Shown here: positions 1 through 14,439 of the stretch, in pieces
Layout of the letters: every line of letters begins with the position of its first letter
Numbering within the stretch: the stretch's first letter is position 1
Assembly (NCBI GenBank): GCA_032622095.1
Contig: CP136066.1
Span: forward strand, 181,822,716-181,886,715
Length of the DNA stretch: 64,000 bases
Source of the DNA: Siphonodentalium dalli
Taxonomy: Eukaryota > Mollusca > Scaphopoda > Gadilida > Siphonodentaliidae
Direction of reading: 5' to 3'
Made by a program: the position numbers and the translations under genes
Notes under the pieces: generated by a model
Databases searched by the model: none
What the model was told of the DNA's origin: nothing
Seen by the model: the letters and a program-made list of their open reading frames with translations, nothing else

Positions 1-205
1 CTGCTATAATAATGCTATATGATGCTGGTGGATCTTGCTGAGTTGCATGTAGTTCTTTTATGTTTAACAAGCCAACAAATTGGTCTCCAAATAAGGGGTG
101 GTGCCAGTGGAGGGATAGGATCGTTTATTTACAATACACACGAATGATACAGTGGCAGTAATACATAATAAACTATAACAGTGTATTGTCGGGGGGAGCT
201 TAGCC
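1..205. other. Unassigned left edge
   Basis: No gene, splice-bounded exon or repeat could be recognised here. A short open frame on the minus strand overlaps it, but it has no family signature and runs into the duplicated unit that starts at 206. Confidence 0.4.
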
Positions 206-3060
206 ATATCGGACTGTCTTCCTGCTACCTCCTGGTTCCGGGGAGCTACAGGGGAAATCTGCAATGGTCCGTCGGGCTCATCCCGGTAACTTCAGGGATA
301 ATATACCCCCCCCCCTGTCGCGGATCTTAGAACATGCGTCGTGGAAATCATGGCGTGGCTGGTGGGTCCTGTTGAGTTATCCATATGTACATGTGTGATG
401 CAGGTTGGTCCTGTTGTGTTAGCCATGATATACCGTGTATCAAGCATGGGTAATTTGTCCTGCCAATATATTATGATGTTGGTGCACGTGAGTCCTCCTG
501 AAATGTATTAGCTACGTTATTGATAGACCCATTAATGGACATTAATTTTCCCAAATTCGCAGTGAAATCCGAACGATTCAACAAAATTATTATATGCATG
601 GGACATATAAAGAACATATAATTTATAATGTTAACAAAAAAATTGTATATATTTGTTGGTCGAACCTCGTCCCGAATCTACAATGTGAGCGGAGACAAGG
701 ACAAATCACTCTTATGGTTATTGTGCCTGGTGTACATGTGGGTAGGAGCTCCCTCAAACGTATGCGGTATAGCACATTACAGGAGACAACGAAATAGACA
801 TTTGGCTTTTTACATATATATATAAGACACCTCTCCGATATTACTTCCCATGCATATGTCAAATATTCATTGTCGCAGAGGTTAAAAATTCCAATATTTA
901 AGTGAGGTAAAAAAAAAACCACAAGATTTAAAGGTATATTTCCTGCTAGAAGTACTTGATTTTAAAAATAAAAGTTACCCCAATCATCCTTTCAGATTTA
1001 AAAAAAATTCGGGACCTGACATTATAGTGAAAATAGTCAACACTAAATCGTTCGCACTGAGGACTATGAACAATATTTAAGCCATTGTAACCTATTGGTC
1101 GGATTCCCGTCGTCTCCGGTCTGTGTAAACATGTACGTTTAAACCACCGTTTGACAGCTATATCCGCGATTTAAACCGGAGACTTCATGTCTAAGTGACG
1201 CATTCGTTATCTCTGGTTTAAACATGGTCCAGCCAAACCCACACATGGTTTAACAGTAGTTAACTATAACTATAACGTTGAGCTATAGTTGATCGTATAT
1301 ACTTGCCTAATATGAACCGCAACGGACCATCGACAGCTAAAATCGACAATTACGACAACGAGCATATATTTTATCGAGAAGCTCTCATGCCTGAAAAGTG
1401 TGTGGGGATAAGTATGTTGTCAATTGTGATAACTGTTTTTTTTTTTTTATAACCTTAAACCGGTAACTAAACCATACCACAGCAAACACCCGGTTTAGGG
1501 AGTCTAGACACGAGATGACGAATCCGTCCGCGGTTTACACATGTGTGGAGCGGTACATACTATCGTTGGTTGGTGACTATATATAGGAATCAGAGAGCTA
1601 AATGTGTTCCAGAGTCGGGGAGCGAGTGCACCGTGGAGGTGAAGGTAACTGAAGAATGGCCTTCGCCTGATACATGTGACACGTTATTAAAGGATGAAAT
1701 CTTGTTTGTTTGATTTGTACGTCATATCTAAATAATTTAAACTGGTGAATTAAAGGGGGAATGGATTTTTTGTGAGTGGGAAATTTATATAACTAGCTGC
1801 AGTAGATCTGGGTTTTTCCAGATAAAATCTGGCTGTGGTATAGCCCTGTCGTACACTTGCAATGGGGATTTATTTTAAAAAGAAAACACATGACCTATGA
1901 TATTTCTTGCATTTTCGTAATCAACTGGTGTCAATCTAGCTGGGTAAACATCACCGGAGTGGTCTGCAGGCTTAAATTCAGTGAATTTGGCTGAAACGTT
2001 AACACTGTTGTCTATATGGGAAACCATTTAGTTCAGTGATTCCTATAAGGCGAGAGTGGCGGCTTGGCATTGATTCATTCCCACTCGAGCTTGCGTGTGC
2101 TTGTTCGCGATATTTGAGGGGGTTGCAATCATTAAAACGGAATGGTCTGCTTGTGGTCCACCTGATCATTGTGTATAGTTTGTTCCCAGAGGACTGAACA
2201 CCAATGCGTTCCTCGCTGTGGCTTAAACGCTTCGACTCACATGGTCACGGTACATTAGAATTAGTGAACTTCAGATGTACAGTAAATAAATGTGATGCGA
2301 TCGTTGGAAGTTCTACGGAACCGTGGTCCATTTAGCTGTGAATATACGGGTGTGATTGGAAAGATTGGATTTCAATTAGTACCAACAATCAATAAAGTCT
2401 CGTAAAATCAACTACAATAGTTTGTTTTCAATGAATGACATCGACTATCGGGCAGTCAAACGAAATGGCCGGCGGCCTGAGCTTTTAGAGGCGATGTTAT
2501 GACATCGTAAAATTCCGAAGCTGTAATTACTCGCGGAAGCTACGCATTTGACACCGGTGGACTTTATGGTACCCGAGAAGTCAATGACCACCAATGCATT
2601 ATATATACGATAAGTGGGTGAGCATGTGACACATCTGACATGGCATGCGTATAGGTTGAGTTGTTGCCGGTCGAAGGCCGGTTATAGGTTGTTCGGAATG
2701 CAATTTTGCAATTTATTTCACCCTATAATCAGGCAGGGTAAGCGAAAATCACTCATATATATATAGTACTTGAGATAATGGTATCAAGTCAGAACGAGGC
2801 ACCGACTGACGGTATGCAAGGCTTTCCGTTTTGTCAACTCAGTTTTAATAAAAGAACATTCTGGCTTGAAACTTATCCGTCATATTATTTCCACACATCA
2901 TAAAGATAAATGGTACATAAATCAATTGATGACACGATACAGCGAAGGATATGTGCTAATATATTGTCATTCGATATAAGTGGATATATGTTAGTATGGC
3001 CAATGCCTTTAATACTTGCAGACAATTGTTCCTCGTTCTCTCGTCACAAGAAACGCAATA
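206..3060. repeat. Tandem duplication, copy 1 (2,852-bp unit)
   Basis: This is the first of two adjacent copies at an offset of exactly 2,852 bp. Homology starts at 206, and the left, middle and right junctions share only the bases ATA, which looks like a microhomology junction. Base-by-base reading found very few differences, for example a T at 1846 where the second copy has an A at 4698, and atattgtc near 2970 against atatagtc near 5818. It holds a C-run near 305, a T-run near 1437, several GTTTAAAC-like motifs at 1130-1510 and a TATA-like promoter candidate at 1577. No recognisable protein is encoded, and the short open frames at 594-922 are identical in both copies only because the DNA is. 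Confidence 0.95.
1540..1655 (+). promoter_or_regulatory. Candidate core promoter and 5' non-coding exon (copy 1)
   Basis: A TATA-like block (ctatatatagg, about 1577-1587) is followed by a purine/GC-mixed stretch. That stretch ends in a good splice donor, GAAG|GTAACT at about 1646. This is the usual layout of a TATA promoter with a short untranslated first exon, and it points toward the lectin exons downstream. The call rests on motifs only; no transcript evidence is available. Confidence 0.25.
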
Positions 3061-5912
3061 TCGGACTGTCTTCCTGCTACCTCCTGGTTCCGGGGAGCTA
3101 CAGGGGAAATCTGCAATGGTCCGTCGGGCTCATCCCGGTAACTTCAGGGATAATATACCCCCCCCCCTGTCGCGGATCTTAGAACATGCGTCGTGGAAAT
3201 CATGGCGTGGCTGGTGGGTCCTGTTGAGTTATCCATATGTACATGTGTGATGCAGGTTGGTCCTGTTGTGTTAGCCATGATATACCGTGTATCAAGCATG
3301 GGTAATTTGTCCTGCCAATATATTATGATGTTGGTGCACGTGAGTCCTCCTGAAATGTATTAGCTACGTTATTGATAGACCCATTAATGGACATTAATTT
3401 TCCCAAATTCGCAGTGAAATCCGAACGATTCAACAAAATTATTATATGCATGGGACATATAAAGAACATATAATTTATAATGTTAACAAAAAAATTGTAT
3501 ATATTTGTTGGTCGAACCTCGTCCCGAATCTACAATGTGAGCGGAGACAAGGACAAATCACTCTTATGGTTATTGTGCCTGGTGTACATGTGGGTAGGAG
3601 CTCCCTCAAACGTATGCGGTATAGCACATTACAGGAGACAACGAAATAGACATTTGGCTTTTTACATATATATATAAGACACCTCTCCGATATTACTTCC
3701 CATGCATATGTCAAATATTCATTGTCGCAGAGGTTAAAAATTCCAATATTTAAGTGAGGTAAAAAAAAAACCACAAGATTTAAAGGTATATTTCCTGCTA
3801 GAAGTACTTGATTTTAAAAATAAAAGTTACCCCAATCATCCTTTCAGATTTAAAAAAAATTCGGGACCTGACATTATAGTGAAAATAGTCAACACTAAAT
3901 CGTTCGCACTGAGGACTATGAACAATATTTAAGCCATTGTAACCTATTGGTCGGATTCCCGTCGTCTCCGGTCTGTGTAAACATGTACGTTTAAACCACC
4001 GTTTGACAGCTATATCCGCGATTTAAACCGGAGACTTCATGTCTAAGTGACGCATTCGTTATCTCTGGTTTAAACATGGTCCAGCCAAACCCACACATGG
4101 TTTAACAGTAGTTAACTATAACTATAACGTTGAGCTATAGTTGATCGTATATACTTGCCTAATATGAACCGCAACGGACCATCGACAGCTAAAATCGACA
4201 ATTACGACAACGAGCATATATTTTATCGAGAAGCTCTCATGCCTGAAAAGTGTGTGGGGATAAGTATGTTGTCAATTGTGATAACTGTTTTTTTTTTTTT
4301 ATAACCTTAAACCGGTAACTAAACCATACCACAGCAAACACCCGGTTTAGGGAGTCTAGACACGAGATGACGAATCCGTCCGCGGTTTACACATGTGTGG
4401 AGCGGTACATACTATCGTTGGTTGGTGACTATATATAGGAATCAGAGAGCTAAATGTGTTCCAGAGTCGGGGAGCGAGTGCACCGTGGAGGTGAAGGTAA
4501 CTGAAGAATGGCCTTCGCCTGATACATGTGACACGTTATTAAAGGATGAAATCTTGTTTGTTTGATTTGTACGTCATATCTAAATAATTTAAACTGGTGA
4601 ATTAAAGGGGGAATGGATTTTTTGTGAGTGGGAAATTTATATAACTAGCTGCAGTAGATCTGGGTTTTTCCAGATAAAATCTGGCTGTGGTATAGCCCTG
4701 TCGAACACTTGCAATGGGGATTTATTTTAAAAAGAAAACACATGACCTATGATATTTCTTGCATTTTCGTAATCAACTGGTGTCAATCTAGCTGGGTAAA
4801 CATCACCGGAGTGGTCTGCAGGCTTAAATTCAGTGAATTTGGCTGAAACGTTAACACTGTTGTCTATATGGGAAACCATTTAGTTCAGTGATTCCTATAA
4901 GGCGAGAGTGGCGGCTTGGCATTGATTCATTCCCACTCGAGCTTGCGTGTGCTTGTTCGCGATATTTGAGGGGGTTGCAATCATTAAAACGGAATGGTCT
5001 GCTTGTGGTCCACCTGATCATTGTGTATAGTTTGTTCCCAGAGGACTGAACACCAATGCGTTCCTCGCTGTGGCTTAAACGCTTCGACTCACATGGTCAC
5101 GGTACATTAGAATTAGTGAACTTCAGATGTACAGTAAATAAATGTGATGCGATCGTTGGAAGTTCTACGGAACCGTGGTCCATTTAGCTGTGAATATACG
5201 GGTGTGATTGGAAAGATTGGATTTCAATTAGTACCAACAATCAATAAAGTCTCGTAAAATCAACTACAATAGTTTGTTTTCAATGAATGACATCGACTAT
5301 CGGGCAGTCAAACGAAATGGCCGGCGGCCTGAGCTTTTAGAGGCGATGTTATGACATCGTAAAATTCCGAAGCTGTAATTACTCGCGGAAGCTACGCATT
5401 TGACACCGGTGGACTTTATGGTACCCGAGAAGTCAATGACCACCAATGCATTATATATACGATAAGTGGGTGAGCATGTGACACATCTGACATGGCATGC
5501 GTATAGGTTGAGTTGTTGCCGGTCGAAGGCCGGTTATAGGTTGTTCGGAATGCAATTTTGCAATTTATTTCACCCTATAATCAGGCAGGGTAAGCGAAAA
5601 TCACTCATATATATATAGTACTTGAGATAATGGTATCAAGTCAGAACGAGGCACCGACTGACGGTATGCAAGGCTTTCCGTTTTGTCAACTCAGTTTTAA
5701 TAAAAGAACATTCTGGCTTGAAACTTATCCGTCATATTATTTCCACACATCATAAAGATAAATGGTACATAAATCAATTGATGACACGATACAGCGAAGG
5801 ATATGTGCTAATATATAGTCATTCGATATAAGTGGATATATGTTAGTATGGCCAATGCCTTTAATACTTGCAGACAATTGTTCCTCGTTCTCTCGTCACA
5901 AGAAACGCAATA
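3061..5912. repeat. Tandem duplication, copy 2 (2,852-bp unit)
   Basis: This is the second copy, head-to-tail with copy 1. Homology ends at 5912, and the sequence then becomes unique at agtctcaag. It contains the same promoter-like segment as copy 1, at about 4429. Near-identity over almost 3 kb of non-coding DNA means either a very recent duplication, recent conversion, or an assembly that kept two haplotypes in tandem. Confidence 0.95.
4392..4507 (+). promoter_or_regulatory. Candidate core promoter and 5' non-coding exon (copy 2)
   Basis: This is the duplicate, 2,852 bp downstream, of the TATA block plus donor seen in copy 1. If the first is a promoter, the gene has two nearly identical alternative promoters in tandem. 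Confidence 0.25.
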
Positions 5913-6851
5913 GTCTCAAGTGGTTTCTTTGATGTATTAAAGGCACGTGCGGCCTTAGTTGTCGAAAATATTCATATTTGTTCCAATCACCGTAAACAGA
6001 AAAACATTAGAATGCATACAGTTTCGTTCATATATACCATGAATATCGCGTAAACAGCATGTTGTCATAAAGACCTACTATATTTTACCTAAGCAAGAGC
6101 CTGATTGTGTTCAGAAGACAGCACAATTAATGCTACTGGCTAATCACACAAAAATGGCATAAACGCTCTTTATTAGTCCCATATCAGGAATTCGCCAACA
6201 AAGAATGCTCTTTATGTTTACCATCATAATATAAACAAACACCAGAAAAGTATCGTTTTATGCTTTTGTTTACATAACAATGGTCAAATATATGACAATA
6301 ACATACTGTTTATGCGATATTTCTTATTTGTATACGGACAAAGTCTGTCTACATTTTGATGTTCTTTCTGTTTGTAGCGGTTTTTGACGGGTGGAAATGT
6401 TTTACAGGATACCCACCGCCAAGGCCAACCGTACCTTTAAGAGCTTTTGAACGTACCGGCCGCCCGAATAAACGAAATAACAGACGGACAGGGCTTTTAT
6501 ATAATTAGACAAATCACATAAATTTTGAAGTGGAAAGGAGGATACTGGAATAGTATGTCTATATAATTGAATTTTGAATACTATTAGAACGTATATCTTC
6601 CGAATAAACGAGATGACAATTATATAAGACACTGCGATGTCCATTAAATCGGAGCAAGTTTGAAAACCGTTCTCGATTTTTGACCATATCGTGGTTCGAA
6701 CCAGTGAACTTTATCTAGTTCGTCTGGACTGGTTTGATTAGCAAAATGCATATCTTGCTAGTGTATCACCGTAATCAGGCGAGTGAGTGAACAATTTAAC
6801 CAAATGCCTCTTTCAGCCAAGTGCATAATGAATTTTATTTTCTTGATCAAG
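5913..6851. other. Intron or upstream DNA, no gene seen
   Basis: This unique AT-rich sequence lies between the tandem duplication and the lectin exon. No coding exon with splice sites and no repeat family shared with the rest of the window was found. It should hold, or be spliced over to reach, the missing first half of the lectin domain, but no exon with the expected cysteine/tryptophan pattern was seen. Confidence 0.4.
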
Positions 6852-7060
6852 CTTGGGGTCACGGAAGCTGTGGACTACATACGAACACAGCGACACGGTC
6901 GGTATACAGGAGTGGATTAACGAAACAGGATCGACTTACTGGAAGGATTCATTCCCGGTGAACGCATCAAATCACGAATGTATTGGGCTCCATGTGGATG
7001 ATGGCAAATATGGGTTTATACCAATAGACTGCGGACAACGCAACTCCTATGTATGCCAAG
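6852..7060 (+). CDS. Exon: C-terminal half of a C-type lectin-like domain
   Basis: The frame opens after a pyrimidine-rich acceptor ending in gatcaag and closes at the donor CCAAG|GTCAGT. The translation has the end of a C-type lectin fold. A tryptophan-rich stretch (IQEWINETGSTYWKD) is followed by a Cys in NHECIGLHV, then Cys in PIDCGQRNS and the typical terminal YVCQ. The calcium-site motifs EPN/QPD and WND are not present, so calcium-dependent sugar binding is doubtful. An in-frame stop at 6844-6846 confirms that the exon must start after it. It ends in phase 1, which fits both the 17396 and the 18935 exons. Confidence 0.65.
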
Positions 7061-10000
7061 GTCAGTTGAAATTGGAATTACTGTACAGGGATTTCCGGCC
7101 ATAATTGTTGATGACATCACTATATATTAACACTCGTGGTCAAAGTTTCTCTATGTGGGTCGGTGTTTTTACGTGCATTAGGGTTATTTCCCGGTGAAAT
7201 TAACCCTTTGCGTGGTGACGGGAGCTGCACATATATAGATAAGACCACTGGCTTACAAATTCAGGGTAAACATTGTTAGACCAATGTATTCTCTAATATA
7301 TGCAAGGCTCCATGTGTGAGATTCGCGTATATAAGAGAATGCATGAGTTGACACAGGGTTTTCTCAAAATTTAAGGAATTATGCTCTACGTTCTTACACA
7401 ATTGTGTGTAACAAAATATACACATTATGTGTAGAACGGCACTTGGTCAATGTATTTGTATGTAAAACTACACATTGATATGTGTATTAACCGGGTTTAC
7501 ACATTTTATGTGTAATCGTTTCTACACATTGGTTATAAGAGTGTATGCTCCAGTAATGTAACACATGTATTTGGAACAATAGTCCCCAGTCACCCCACCA
7601 CCCCAAAGACACATACAAGACAAGGTATAACTATCTATCAGATGGCCCAAATTTCCACCACCTGGCGTTGTCAAGCTGTAGCTAACATATGTAAAATAAA
7701 TTGTATTCAACCTAAACACACGTTTTGTTTCCGAAGGTCTCCAGTTCAATTTGACATATCACCCGACTCGATCAGATGATTGTATCAAAAGTTACAGGAA
7801 TCAGAACAGAACAATTCTGGCCAAAAAGTCTGGTCGGACATTTACTGGGCACACCGGCTGAAAAACATTTACGATCGGACCAATGATTATAGCCAGTTTT
7901 TGTCGGTGACATTCGTCAAGACTTACATTGGATAAATTTTTTGGTAAATTTCAATTCATTTCAATTCATAAAAGAATCTCATCTTGCACCATTGACAGAG
8001 ATATGCAGTTAAATAGCTTTCACGAAAGTGGGAGACGTAATCTGTCTTCCATTTTGGCGACCATAGGACAAATTACGCTTCGCACTTTCTCGAGAGATAT
8101 TTAACATCATAGTGCCATAAAAACCATATACGAAACGTCTTTTATGGATTGAAATGAATCAATATTTACCTGAAAGGTAAGTATTGATGAATGTCACCGA
8201 CGAAAAATGGCTGTCTCCTCAGAAAATTCCTTTAGTCTGTGTGCCCACTAAATGTCCGACCAGAATTTTTTGGCCAGATTTGTTCTGTTCTGATGCCTGT
8301 AACTTTTGATACAATCGACCGATCGAGTCGGTGATGTGCCAAACTGAACCATATAGTACAGCGGCCAAACGCCAAAAGTGGTCGGGTACCCCTACCCACG
8401 GTAGAACAAGTTAAAACCAACTTTCTTTGAAGGAGAAATATATACTCTAGACGAAAATCATAGTGAAAAATAACGGAATTGGTGGTGGCTATTCTCAAAT
8501 CGACGATGAACGATACCCACCAGTGACTTTTCCCAGAAATTAACGATTTTGGTAAAGTGAGCACTGCGGCTATGTCCTAAGTTATTAGCCCACATTGTAG
8601 GCGTCAAAATGACTACAGCATACCATATATATACCTGATATGCAAGAAGTGTTGGTTAATTTTGATTTTCGTGCCATTTGGAGCCGAAACATTTATTTTT
8701 TGTTGAAAAATCTCTCTTTTTCAACAAAATTATATTTTTCGAACATTATCATTCAAACGGATATTGCAATAATATTGAAATATTTAGTCCATATGGTGTA
8801 GTAGTTATCTGTCAAGCATATGAAGAAAGAAGTTAACAAACATTTTGAACGGTTTGCGAGATATTGGATTTTAGCTACCCCTCCCCCAAACACGTTTTTG
8901 GTCGAAAAAAATACATATTTTTGATAAGGACATTACAAACATTTTCGAATTGAACTGAATGGGACCCAATATGAATCTTGTACTGAAAGTGTTGTCCAGA
9001 GATGCCGTTTAATCGATTACAGATGTATTCAGGCTTTCAGACCCCCTAGTTACAACAACAACAATTATGTTATTGATAACAGTTAATTTTGCATGCATTA
9101 ACATCGATGTTAAGTACTAAAACCTTTGTTATAAACAATACGTGACCAACTATATAATTCATATGGCTCAGTAGTTATCTGGGCATCACAAGTGGAAAGA
9201 ATTTGACAGAAATTGTCAACGGTTTTGAAGATATTGGAATTAGGTACCGCTCCCCCGGACGCGATTTGGTAGAAAAACTACATATTTATGATAACAAGAC
9301 AGACCTTTCTAAATTATTCTAATGAGCATCTAATCATTATTCGTGTGATGAAAACCTGATCCGTAGACACCGCGAGCCTGGTTTTAGATGACCTCAGGTT
9401 TCCAATTAAACCCCCAGTTACAACAACAACACAATATTTATTTATGACATGTAATTTTATATTAACACATATCGATTTGAGCAACTGAAGTATTTGTTCT
9501 AAACGACACATAATATAGACTAACATAATCATACAGAACAAAATCATTGTTGCTCCCAGCCCTATTAGACGTCCTGAACACACCATGAACTGAACAAAAT
9601 ATGATCTCAGTATTAAGAATCATGCAATTATAAAGGACAATTACATAAGGAAATATACAATGTTTATGGATGGGTTTGTTCCCGTAACAGTGTGGCACTT
9701 TGCTTGGCAAATATGAAGGGCGAATTTGCTATATTTTTCAAGAACACTCTACCCAATTTAAAGACTTCAACGCAATATGAAATTAAGCTATATGATCTCT
9801 AATTCTCTATATTAACCGAGAGTTTGACGGGAATGTAGTTTTATCAGAGAATACATAATTTGTATGGATGGGTTGTGCATGTGTCGCTTTACACAAAGTG
9901 GCTGATAAATAAGAAAGACGAATTTGCTGTTTTAGGCCCCCCCCCCCCCCTACACAATTGAAGTGTTAAAGTTGAACAACTCACGAACTGAAATGATTGC

Positions 10001-13000
10001 TGTAAATATTAACTGAGGATGTGGGCAAAAATAGTAATATGGGGGCGCATACATGGTGTTGATGGATGGGTTGGTTGGATCCCGAAAGCCTTTAACACTT
10101 TACGAAAATCGGATGGCAAACTCCAAAGGCGAATATTTTTTTTGTTGTGAGACCCCTTTATATGCCCATTTAAACTCTTGAACACACCATGCGCCGAATA
10201 TTCATGCTTTTATTATTAAATCACAGTGTGAACGAAAGGTAGTGCTATCAGGGAATATACATGTTGTATGGGTAGTTTGGTTCCCAAACTCCTAGGGTAC
10301 TTTACAAATGGCGGCTGGCAAAAACCAAAGCTGAATATTTTCTTTGAGCATCCTACCCCATTTAAAGTCTTAAACACACTAATGGATGGACATGTTCTTA
10401 ATATTAACTGGGGTGTGGACAAATGGTACGTAATTCAGGAAATATACCTCTTGATTGCACGATGGGTGGGTTGGCTGGCTTCCCAATGTCTGCCATTGTC
10501 TGGGGCACTTTACAAAAAGTGGCTAGCAAAGAGAAGGCGAAATATCACTGTTTTGGGTACCCATAACCCTTCTAAGCTCTTTAGCACACACTGAACCGAA
10601 TCTATATGCTCTCATGTATTATTTACAATTTGTATGGGTGGTTTTGTTCTCGAAATCCTGGAACACTTTACAAAAGGCGGCTGGAAAATACGAAATGTAA
10701 TGTGTTAGGCCACACTACCCCATTTGCAGTCTTGGGACACACAATGAACCGAAAGGATGTGCTCCCATTATTAACTGCGTGTGTAGAGAAATGGACGCTA
10801 TATAAAAAAGTATAGTATACCAGGGTCTTGAATGTCTGGGTCAACAAAAAGTTGTTGATGAAAGAGAAAGGCGAATACTCACTGTTTTGGGGGGGGGGGA
10901 CCCCATTAACCCATTTAATATCTTGATCAGAGCATGAACTGATGTTATATTCTCTCACTTAGCTGAGTGTGTGATCGAAAGGTATTGCTGTCATGGAATT
11001 ATTAATTGATATATGGGTGATTTGGTTCCCTCGAAATCCTGGAACACTTTACAAAAAGCGGCTGGCAAACAAGAAGGCAAATTTTCTATGTCTTGAGGAC
11101 CCCACTATCCAACTTGAAGTCTTAACAAAATGATATGCTCTCAATGTTAACTGAAGTTGTGGACAAATGGGATTATTATCTGGCAATACGAATCTGTTAT
11201 GGATGAGATGGTTCCCGATAGCCTATGGCACTTTACAACAAATGGTCAGCAAATGAAAGGGCTAAATTTTACTCTCAGGGGACTCCATCCATATCTGAAG
11301 TCTTGAACACAACACTAGCTCAAGGCATTAGCTATCCATATTACCCGAGATTGTGGCCGAATGGCAATGGTCTCGCGAGCCCGCCGTTCGCGAGAACACC
11401 GTGGCACCTTACACAAAGCAGATGGCAAACGATGAAGGCGAATTTTAAGGGACCCCTACCCCATGTAAACAATTGAACCTACCACGAACTGAATGGATGT
11501 GCCCTCATGGTCAAACGACGATATAGACAAATGGCTATTCTATAAAGAAATACACAATTGTTATAGATGGGTTAATACCCGACAGTCAGGGACACTTTAC
11601 AAAAAGCGACTGAAAAATAAATAATGCGATTTTTCAATGTTTGTATTACCCCCTTCCCAATGTGAAGACTAGAACACACCACGGATTGGAACGATATCAT
11701 CATTGACTGCGTGTACGGACAATGGCGAGTTAATTGTACAAGGACGTAAACAATGTAAATAGATGGATTTGGGTTCTGAAAGAATGAGCACTCAACGAAA
11801 AGTGACTGGAAAATATGAAAGGCAAAATTTTGAGGACCCCAACTTTATTTGAAGTCTTGGAAGACACCACATGGTGAAATTATATGACCCCAATATTAAT
11901 ATATTGACCAAATGTTAGGTTTTATCAGAATTTACATATGTGTTGGTTCCCGAAAGTCTGCATCATGTGGCACTCCACAACAAGCGGCTGGCAAATGTTC
12001 ACTGTTGTATGTACCCCTACCCTATTTGAGGTCTTGAACACATCATGTAGTGAAGGGATTATGAATTCAATATCAACATATATTGTGGCCGAAACTATGC
12101 GATATATAAGTATGTGGTAGTTCTATCCGGAGGTAAACAATTTATCTGGGAGGGAGATTGTATGGGGAAAATTAGGATGTAATCCAGTTGGAACTGATTG
12201 GATACAATGATATACACATAGTTTCGTTAGAGCTGATTGGACGCAATGCTACACAGAAAATGTTGTTTTCGTCATTGATACGCCGTCGCCGCGAGATTGC
12301 AGACGATCTGGAGGTGGTAAATTTCGCGCTCAGCAGGGTTTCAATGCTTTTCACGAAGTTTTAACAAATGTCAGCATTATGGAAATCGCTTTGTTTTCGA
12401 GATAAATGTCTGAACCCCGTCAACTATTTTAATATTTTCGCGCTGACTGAGTTGCTGTACATAAAAAGAGTATTTCTGATAACATTACATTCAGTATGGC
12501 GCATAGAAGTTCTGTCTTAGGACCACTGTATTCCAAAAAAGTAATGATATGCTTTTTCTATTTGCCGCAATGACATGGAGGGGACGTTTTAATGTGATTA
12601 CTCAATTGGCCATAGTTCAAACTACTGCATTTCAATCTTAAACGCGAATGGAGTACTTGTGCATCTATACGTCGGACATGCTGGGTTCTCCAGCTGTCCA
12701 ATTATTGTAATCTCTGTATACCTTTATTGGTTTTTTTTAGAATAAACTATTGATTGGTTGATTGATATGCGACACTTATTGTATGTAATAGCAAATAAAA
12801 TGCGTTGTTGTTGTAATTTGGGGTATGGAAGCCTGAACACGTCTTTAATCACTTAAGCAATGTCCCCGGGCTCAATTTTCAGCAAAAGAATTATGTTGGG
12901 TCCCAGTATGATCAATTGGGAAGTTTGGTAAAGTTCTGAACAAAAATATGTAATATTTCGACCAAAAACGTGTTTGGGGGAGGTGTAGCTAAAATCCATT

Positions 13001-14398
13001 ATTTCGCAAATTGTTCTAAATTTCTGTTAACTTCTTTCTGCATATGCTTTGCAAATAACTGCATCACCATAAGAATTACATATTTGGGCATTATAACAAT
13101 ATCCATTTGAATGAAAATGTTCGAAAAATAATATTTTTGTGAAAAAGTGCGATTTTTCAGCAAAAAATAAATATTTTGGCTCCAAATGGCAGGAAAATCT
13201 AAATTAACCAACATTTTTTTTCATATCAGGTAGAAGTATGGTATGATGTAGTAATTTTAACTCCAACAATATGGGCAAATAGGCTAGGACATAGCCACAG
13301 GACTCGCTTTACCAAAATCGTTAATTTCTGGAAAAAGTCACTGGAGGGTATCGCTCATCGTCGATTTGACAATAGCCACCACCTATTCCGTTATTTTTCA
13401 ATTTCTGTCAAAATTCTTTCTACTTGTGTTGTCCAGATAACTACTGAGCCATATGTTATATAGTTGGTCACGTTGTTTATAACAAAGGTTTTAGTACTTA
13501 ACATCGATGTTAATGCATGCAAAATTAACTGTTATCAATAACATAATTGCTGTTGTTGTAACTGGGGGTCTGAAAGCCTGAACACATCTGTAATCGTTTA
13601 AACGGCATCTCTGGACAACACTTTCAGTACAATATTCATATTGGGTCCCATTCAGATCAATTCAAAAATGTTTGTAATGACATTATCAAAAATATGTATT
13701 TTTTTCGACCAAAAACGTGTTTGGGGGAGGGGTAGCTAAAATCCAATATCTCGCAAACCGTTCAAAATTGTTGTTAACTTCTTTCTTCATATGCTTGTTA
13801 GATAACTACTACACCATATGACCTAAATATTTCAATATTATTGCAATATACGTTTGAATGATAATGTTCGAAAAATATAATTTGTTTTAAAAAGAGCGAT
13901 TTTTCAACAAAAAATAAATGTTTCGGCTCCAAATGGCACGAAAATCCAAATTAACCAACACTTCTTGCATATTAGGTACAAATAAGGTATGCTGTAGGCA
14001 TTTTAACACCAACGATGTGGGCAAATAACTTAGGACATAGCCGCAGGGCTCACTTTACCAAAATCGTTAATTTCTGGGGAAAGTTACTGGTGGGTATCGT
14101 TCATCGTCAATTTGAGAATAGCCACCACCAATTCCGTTATTTTTCACTATGATTTTCGTAAAGAGTATATATTTCTCATTTAAAAAAAGTTAGTTTTAAC
14201 TTGTTCTACCGTGGGTAGGGGTATCTCGAAAACTAGAGCTCTTTTTCGATTTGGCCGCTGCACTAATACTATAGCCTTTCTTGAACAAAATAGGCGTTAT
14301 AGTCTGAACTACATAACTTACACAATTTAGCCATGCACAGCTTTATAACAACGGGCGGTGGGTGGGAAGTTGGGTCATCTGATAGATAGTTACCTTGT

Positions 14399-14439
<41 letters not shown>

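Noticed and set aside
209-360. Possible first half of the C-type lectin domain (frame with SSCYLLVPGSYRG)
   Set aside because: Only one cysteine, no conserved tryptophan pattern, and the segment is cut by the duplication junction without splice sites.
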